Part shown: positions 59,697 to 64,000 of the stretch, in pieces
Position numbering within the stretch: position 1 is the stretch's first letter
How the letters are laid out: each line of letters opens with the position of its first letter
Assembly: GCA_022402465.1 (NCBI GenBank)
Contig: JAKRSH010000022.1
Location: 124,001-188,000, forward strand
Origin: Leptospiraceae bacterium
GTDB lineage: Bacteria; Spirochaetota; Leptospiria; Leptospirales; Leptospiraceae
Direction of reading: 5' to 3'
DNA length: 64,000 nt
Made by a program: the position numbers and the translations under genes
Notes under the pieces: generated by a model
Databases searched by the model: none
What the model saw: only the letters and a program-made list of their open reading frames with translations
What the model was told of the DNA's origin: nothing

Positions 59697-59984
59697 TTAT
59701 AAAGGTTGGAACTCTCTTGATACATCCATAATTGAATATCTAAGGAAGGTATTGCAAGTTGCTTCTTCAGTATACCGGACTAAATCATAATCCAAGCGAG
59801 GTGATCGAAAGAACTGGGAATATTCAAGTCGTTCTGAAATTTCCCTTTTGATATGAGCCCTTGCTTCGGTACGTCTTAGGTATAAACTTGGAACCATAAG
59901 TTCGCTTTTGTAAGAAAGAATACCACTCCGGTATATAGCAACTGTGATTAGAACTTTGTATTTTTTGTCTTGTATTGTTTCCAT
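59697..59984 (-). CDS. Hypothetical protein
   Basis: 95 residues beginning METIQDKKYKVLITVAIYRSGI. Alternating strand-like segments and an Arg-rich helix (YLRRTEARAHIKREISERLEYSQF) suggest a small alpha/beta fold. No signal peptide and no family recognised. Same strand as mutY, 15 bases ahead. I am moderately sure it is real because the frame is complete, but no ribosome site stands out. Confidence 0.55.
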   Translation of the reverse strand: METIQDKKYKVLITVAIYRSGILSYKSELMVPSLYLRRTEARAHIKREISERLEYSQFFRSPRLDYDLVRYTEEATCNTFLRYSIMDVSREFQPL

Positions 59985-60107
59985 AGGTGTCTGGCCTAAT
60001 TGAATTATCGACCCCGAAGTGGTCTAATTTTATGGGAAAGAGAGAAAAGATCCTTGCAAAAAAGTTTCCTAAATATCGCTTTTTTTTAAAATGTTATTAA
60101 AGGTACC

Positions 60108-62186
60108 ATGAATACAAAATACAATACTTCCGCCTTTGAATATGAAAGAAGAAAAACCCATGAAGTAAAAGTGGGTAATGTAGGAATTGGTGGATCAAAT
60201 CCAATTCGAGTTCAATCCATGACGAATGCTGATACTAAGGATGTTGAGTCAACCATTCGTCAGATTCGCGAACTCCAGGAAGTTGGTTCTGAATTAGTTC
60301 GATTAACAGTCCCAAGCTCACAAGATGCTGAAGCCTTGCCCTTGATTCGAAAGCGAATGATAGAAGAGAACTTAATTGTTCCGCTAGTTGCTGATATACA
60401 TTTTACTCCCTCCATAGCACTTAAGGCTGTTGAATATGTAGAAAAAGTGAGAATCAATCCTGGGAATTTTGCTGATAGAAAGAAATTTGCAATATTAGAA
60501 TATACAGATAAAGAATACAATCTTGAATTAGAAAGAATTGCAGAAACATTCCTACCTCTGGTAAAAAGAGCCAAAGAACTCGGAGTTGCAATGAGAATAG
60601 GAACCAATCATGGCTCCTTGTCAGATCGCATCATGAACAGGTTTGGGGATACTCCGGAAGGAATGGTTGAATCTGCCTTAGAATTCATCCGAATAGCTGA
60701 ATCGATTTCTTACAAGGATATCATAGTATCCATGAAGGCATCTAATACACAAATTATGATTCAGGCATATCGTTTACTGGCCGCTAGGTTCTTGGAATTG
60801 AATATGACCTATCCATTACACCTGGGAGTGACTGAGGCTGGTGATGGCAAAGATGGTCGAATTAAATCTGCCTTAGGAATAGGAAGTTTGCTAGATGATG
60901 GTTTAGGAGATACAATTCGTGTATCTCTAACAGAGGACCCTGTTTTAGAAATTCCTGTGGCTAAAATTATAGTTGAGAAATATAATAAAATCCATATCCA
61001 AAACTTAGAATCTCAATCCATCACTTTAAGACATCCTTCTACAAATGACTCTACCGATGCAGAAAAACCATTGAAATGGAATTCTTCTTACAAAGAATTT
61101 CGTGATCCATTTGAATATTCAAGATTTTATGCTAAGCCTATTCAATTAAATAAAACTAAACTGGGCGAAGAGAATCCTATCCGAGTTGAAGTAGACTGTT
61201 CATATGTCAAATCGAATTATGAGAAAGAAATTTCCGATCTCTTTCTAAAGGCAGCTCCACTCTCTATACTACCAGAATCCTTGCATTTCAAAATACGAAA
61301 TGAAACTACCTTAAAGGAACTTTCATTTCTTAGAAATAAAGATATCATTCCTGCATCTTTTTCTTTTCTTCTAGAAGGGGAAATGGCGAACCAGGTCCAT
61401 GACTATCTATCCGATTTAATCAACTTTGATAAATGGGTAAGCTATTTTCCTCACTTTGCAAATGAAGAAGAAAAGGAAATCTTTCTAGGTGCTATCTCTA
61501 GCTTTCACAAGGAAGGAAAATGCATAGAGTGGATACTCAAGGCGTCAGATTTTCCAAGAATAAATGGAATACTTTCAGACATTCAAAAATTTGCGATTTC
61601 AAATTCTATGTTTAGTTTAGAAAGTAGCGATTTAACTAGAGATTACCGTAAGCTTTGTACGCATTTGTCAAATTACGATTATCCAATTGCTCTAACAAGC
61701 ATTCACTCCAATCAAGAAGAAGCTTTGTATGAAGCATCCATAGGTCTAGGCGGTTTACTGATTGATGGAATTGGGGACTTGATACGAATTCAATTTCCTG
61801 GCGAACTTTTCGAAGAGTTGAGTTTAAGCTATGATATTTTGCAAGGCTCAAGATTACGATTGACAAAAACAGAATATATCTCCTGCCCATCTTGCGGAAG
61901 AACTCAATTTGATCTGCAAGATACCACAGCAAGAATCAAAAAAAGAACGAATCATCTAATTGGCGTTAAAATTGCTGTGATGGGTTGTATTGTAAACGGA
62001 CCTGGGGAAATGGCAGATGCAGATTTTGGCTATGTTGGAGCGGCACCTGGGAAAGTTCATCTTTACAAAGGCAAAGAAATCATTATGAAAAATGTTCCTG
62101 AAGAAATCGCAGATGAGAAACTCATAGAACTCATCAAAGATAATAATATGTGGGTAGATGCGAAGCTTATTTCCAATGAAATGTAA
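60108..62186 (+). CDS. ispG: 4-hydroxy-3-methylbut-2-enyl-diphosphate synthase, long form
   Basis: 692 residues. Penultimate enzyme of the MEP isoprenoid pathway. The TIM-barrel part has [15 protein letters not shown] and ADIHFTPS. The 4Fe-4S ligands are C593 and C596 ([10 protein letters not shown]) and C627 with Glu634 ([10 protein letters not shown]). Between about residues 295 and 575 lies a large extra domain that is missing from the usual 370-residue form but known in plants, chlamydia and some spirochaetes. AAAGG precedes the ATG. It is followed by msrB. Confidence 0.95.
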   Translation: MNTKYNTSAFEYERRKTHEVKVGNVGIGGSNPIRVQSMTNADTKDVESTIRQIRELQEVGSELVRLTVPSSQDAEALPLIRKRMIEENLIVPLVADIHFTPSIALKAVEYVEKVRINPGNFADRKKFAILEYTDKEYNLELERIAETFLPLVKRAKELGVAMRIGTNHGSLSDRIMNRFGDTPEGMVESALEFIRIAESISYKDIIVSMKASNTQIMIQAYRLLAARFLELNMTYPLHLGVTEAGDGKDGRIKSALGIGSLLDDGLGDTIRVSLTEDPVLEIPVAKIIVEKYNKIHIQNLESQSITLRHPSTNDSTDAEKPLKWNSSYKEFRDPFEYSRFYAKPIQLNKTKLGEENPIRVEVDCSYVKSNYEKEISDLFLKAAPLSILPESLHFKIRNETTLKELSFLRNKDIIPASFSFLLEGEMANQVHDYLSDLINFDKWVSYFPHFANEEEKEIFLGAISSFHKEGKCIEWILKASDFPRINGILSDIQKFAISNSMFSLESSDLTRDYRKLCTHLSNYDYPIALTSIHSNQEEALYEASIGLGGLLIDGIGDLIRIQFPGELFEELSLSYDILQGSRLRLTKTEYISCPSCGRTQFDLQDTTARIKKRTNHLIGVKIAVMGCIVNGPGEMADADFGYVGAAPGKVHLYKGKEIIMKNVPEEIADEKLIELIKDNNMWVDAKLISNEM

Positions 62187-62218
62187 CTTTTTTTCTTTCT
62201 AGGAGAATACAATACAGT

Positions 62219-62818
62219 ATGAACAAAATAATATTCTATAGCTTTATTACTGGGATTTTAAGCATAATGAATTGTGGGCAGATTGAAAGCAAAGATTCTA
62301 ATCAAGCAGCTGAAGTAACATCTAAGTTGCCTAAATCTACAATAGATTGGGAACTACCGAAAAACTGGAAGAAACCTAATTCGGATATTCTAAAGACAAA
62401 ATTAAATTCCATGCAATACAAGGTAACCCAAGAAGAAGGAACTGAACCACCCTTTCGGAATGAATACCATGACAATAAAGAACAAGGAATTTATGTTGAT
62501 ATAGTTTCTGGTGAGCCTCTGTTTAGCTCTCTTGATAAATATGATTCTGGCACAGGCTGGCCAAGTTTTAGTAAACCTCTTGTTAATGACCTAATAATTT
62601 ATCATATAGATTCTTCATGGGGCATGAGACGAATTGAGGTTCAATCAAAACATGGTAAAAGCCATCTTGGTCATGTCTTTGAAGATGGTCCCAACCCAAC
62701 TGGTCTCAGATACTGTATGAATAGTGCCTCGCTTAGATTCATCCCTCTAAGCCAGCTCGAGAAAGAAGGTTATGGAAAATTCCTAAGTTTATTTAATTCA
62801 TCTAATAAGAATAAATAA
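62219..62818 (+). CDS. msrB: Peptide methionine-(R)-S-oxide reductase, lipoprotein form
   Basis: 199 residues. Signal segment with lipobox ILSIMNC (Cys19), so the protein should be lipidated and act outside the cytoplasm. The SelR domain has [29 protein letters not shown] and RYCMNSASL with catalytic C166. The four Zn-binding Cys of many MsrB proteins are replaced, and the resolving Cys (usually DSGCGW) is Thr. So C166 is the only thiol in the mature protein after the lipidated Cys. It repairs oxidised envelope methionines. Its stop is 1 base from the convergent gene. Confidence 0.9.
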   Translation: MNKIIFYSFITGILSIMNCGQIESKDSNQAAEVTSKLPKSTIDWELPKNWKKPNSDILKTKLNSMQYKVTQEEGTEPPFRNEYHDNKEQGIYVDIVSGEPLFSSLDKYDSGTGWPSFSKPLVNDLIIYHIDSSWGMRRIEVQSKHGKSHLGHVFEDGPNPTGLRYCMNSASLRFIPLSQLEKEGYGKFLSLFNSSNKNK

Positions 62819-62819
62819 T

Positions 62820-64000
62820 TTATTTTTTAATTAACTCTTCCCAATCTTTAAGTAGCTCATCTTCTGATCCTAAAATAACTTGGTCTTTTCCTAAAGTTTG
62901 GACAGAGGAGAGTTCTATATTAGATCCATTCTCTAAATCTACAAGCAAGGATTGAATTAAGTCACAGGGTTTAGTCTTATTGCAATTGTACATTCCAATA
63001 ATGTTCGCTGAATCACTTGCATATTGAATATTATAACTTTGGTTACTTACTTCAAAAGTTTCTGTAATTCCATCGCCGTCCCAGTCTTCTATGCTGTATC
63101 TAGTATTATCATTAGCAAGCAGAATGATTCGTTTACCTTTACCTATAGGATTTGCCTCTGTTAATGTTCTTGAACCTGTTTCATTCTTACGAGCATACAA
63201 ATACTTTAATTTCTTTAGATGAGCCTTAATCAATCTTTCAACCAAAGTATTATATAAATTGGAGTATTTTTCAGATACAGTCTTAGAAGAATCAGTATCT
63301 TTCTTCTCTAGGTCAATGGTTCTTGCGTTTCTTGAATAGGAAAAATAATCTACGATGCCATCCGCATTGATAGTATAGAAATTTTTTGTATTTAGCTCAC
63401 CAGGATTGGGTGCTGGAGGTAGTGGATTCATGGATCGATTTGAATTGTCCTTAGTATCATTTGCATCAACCTTAGTTTCTGCACCTTCAGAGCTCGCTTT
63501 ATTTGAATTTTGACTTGGTTCCGAATTTGGCTTCTCGCCCTCATTCATTTCCTGGGTAAGTGCTTTCTCTAAGAAACTAGCTCTAGCCTCTTGTTCTTTT
63601 AGTAAGGCTTCTAATTTTTCTTTAGAGGAAATATGACGAGGACTATTCTCTCCTGAAAATTTCTTCTGTCTGTATTCCTCGGAGATTGCCTTCTTTTTTT
63701 CTAGGTCAATAGATTTGTAAATACTATCATATTTTAAATACAAACCATGTAGATAGTAATTAGAGTTATCCTTTTTCTTTTTGAATTCATCGGAAATCTT
63801 AGAAAGTTTTTGCCTTTCGTCTATTATATCTCGAAATTCCTTTAGGAAGGCTCGACGAGATCTATAATTAGAAACTTGCTTTTGGTAGTCTTTCAAACGA
63901 GACGAAACTTCATTCCTATCATCATATCCATCTCGAAAAATATAAGTCTGAGAATCACGAATAACAACTAAACTAGCCAGTGATGGATCTGAATTAGAAT
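62820..64000 (-). CDS. Hypothetical protein with calcium-loop-like motif (5' partial)
   Basis: The frame remains open to the right window edge with no stop, so the start is outside; about 392 residues remain. The N-terminal half visible here is highly charged and helical (SRRAFLKEFRDIIDERQKLSKI), followed by a Ser/Asn/Lys-rich linker with PPAPNPGE. The C-terminal 190 residues have strand-like repeats with two acidic turns, NADGIVDYF and DWDGDGITETF, reminiscent of FG-GAP or calcium-binding loops. No signal is visible because the start is missing. Function is unknown; an envelope protein is likely. Confidence 0.6.
   Translation of the reverse strand, partial: SNSDPSLASLVVIRDSQTYIFRDGYDDRNEVSSRLKDYQKQVSNYRSRRAFLKEFRDIIDERQKLSKISDEFKKKKDNSNYYLHGLYLKYDSIYKSIDLEKKKAISEEYRQKKFSGENSPRHISSKEKLEALLKEQEARASFLEKALTQEMNEGEKPNSEPSQNSNKASSEGAETKVDANDTKDNSNRSMNPLPPAPNPGELNTKNFYTINADGIVDYFSYSRNARTIDLEKKDTDSSKTVSEKYSNLYNTLVERLIKAHLKKLKYLYARKNETGSRTLTEANPIGKGKRIILLANDNTRYSIEDWDGDGITETFEVSNQSYNIQYASDSANIIGMYNCNKTKPCDLIQSLLVDLENGSNIELSSVQTLGKDQVILGSEDELLKDWEELIKK

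Noticed and set aside
59985-60107. Riboswitch or promoter ahead of ispG
   Set aside because: Only a 4-pair hairpin and AT-rich sequence; no riboswitch-like conserved core recognised.
1-64000. CRISPR arrays, insertion sequences, prophage genes or toxin-antitoxin pairs
   Set aside because: I saw no direct-repeat array, transposase, integrase or phage structural gene, and no typical small toxin-antitoxin gene pair.

Overview
The window looks like chromosomal DNA of a Leptospira species (phylum Spirochaetota). The evidence is an AT-rich composition, a pair of FlaB core flagellins with a FlaA-family sheath protein, a DUF1554 surface protein (a family concentrated in Leptospira), a citramalate synthase whose catalytic residues sit at the same positions I know for the L. 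interrogans enzyme, the long form of IspG, and lipoproteins with spirochaete-type lipoboxes. I cannot fix the species. I saw no insertion sequence, prophage, CRISPR array, rRNA operon or replication origin. One tRNA gene, tRNA-Leu(CAA), is present.

Layout. 1-4.5 kb holds surface and outer-membrane genes on the plus strand: a DUF1554 protein cut by the window edge, an OmpA-family protein and a putative beta-barrel protein. 4.5-6.8 kb on the minus strand encodes ProC, a YggS-type PLP protein and a coiled-coil membrane protein. This group is divergent from a FlaA-family gene, and the two start codons overlap. 7.6-9.7 kb carries two flaB genes on the minus strand, each with its own structured leader and terminator. 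10-13.4 kb has a receiver/PAS/HisKA_2 kinase and the PcnB/CCA-adding family gene. 13.4-17.3 kb on the plus strand has an M23 peptidase, lgt, a crotonase-family gene and a TPR protein, with a small YjfB-like gene on the opposite strand. 17.5-23 kb on the minus strand has rlmN, sufB, a 2-Cys peroxiredoxin and a large Pro-rich protein. 23-30.7 kb is mixed: hotdog thioesterase, tRNA-Leu, SDR, a FliG-like unknown, glpK, MBL hydrolase, STAS protein, pssA and tsaD. 30.7-33 kb has a CtpA protease, a lipoprotein and lexA. 33-39.4 kb is a heavy-metal RND efflux operon with a pyrophosphatase gene inside it. 39.5-41.8 kb has bactofilin and recJ. 41.9-54 kb is a 12-gene complex I operon (nuoABCDEFHJKLMN) ending in mtnD. 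54-59.7 kb is a seven-gene chain (mutY, smr, cimA, pth, dedA, a CC-motif gene, rarA) in which every junction is a 4-nt overlap. 60-64 kb has long-form ispG, a lipoprotein MsrB and a lipid-unrelated unknown cut by the window end.

How the parts relate. Several genes serve motility: flaA, two flaB genes, possibly the FliG-like protein, the YjfB-like protein, the STAS protein and the kinase. Oxidative-stress functions (peroxiredoxin, SufB, MsrB, MutY) recur, and two PerR-like inverted repeats lie upstream of ahpC-sufB and rlmN. Most genes are ordinary housekeeping genes.

The points I consider most worth checking are CsrA-like GGA hairpins in both flaB leaders, the FliG-like unknown, the missing nuoG and nuoI in the complex I operon, the pyrophosphatase within the metal-efflux operon, and a Zn-less, single-Cys MsrB lipoprotein. 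I did not find a clearly new multi-gene defence or biosynthetic system.
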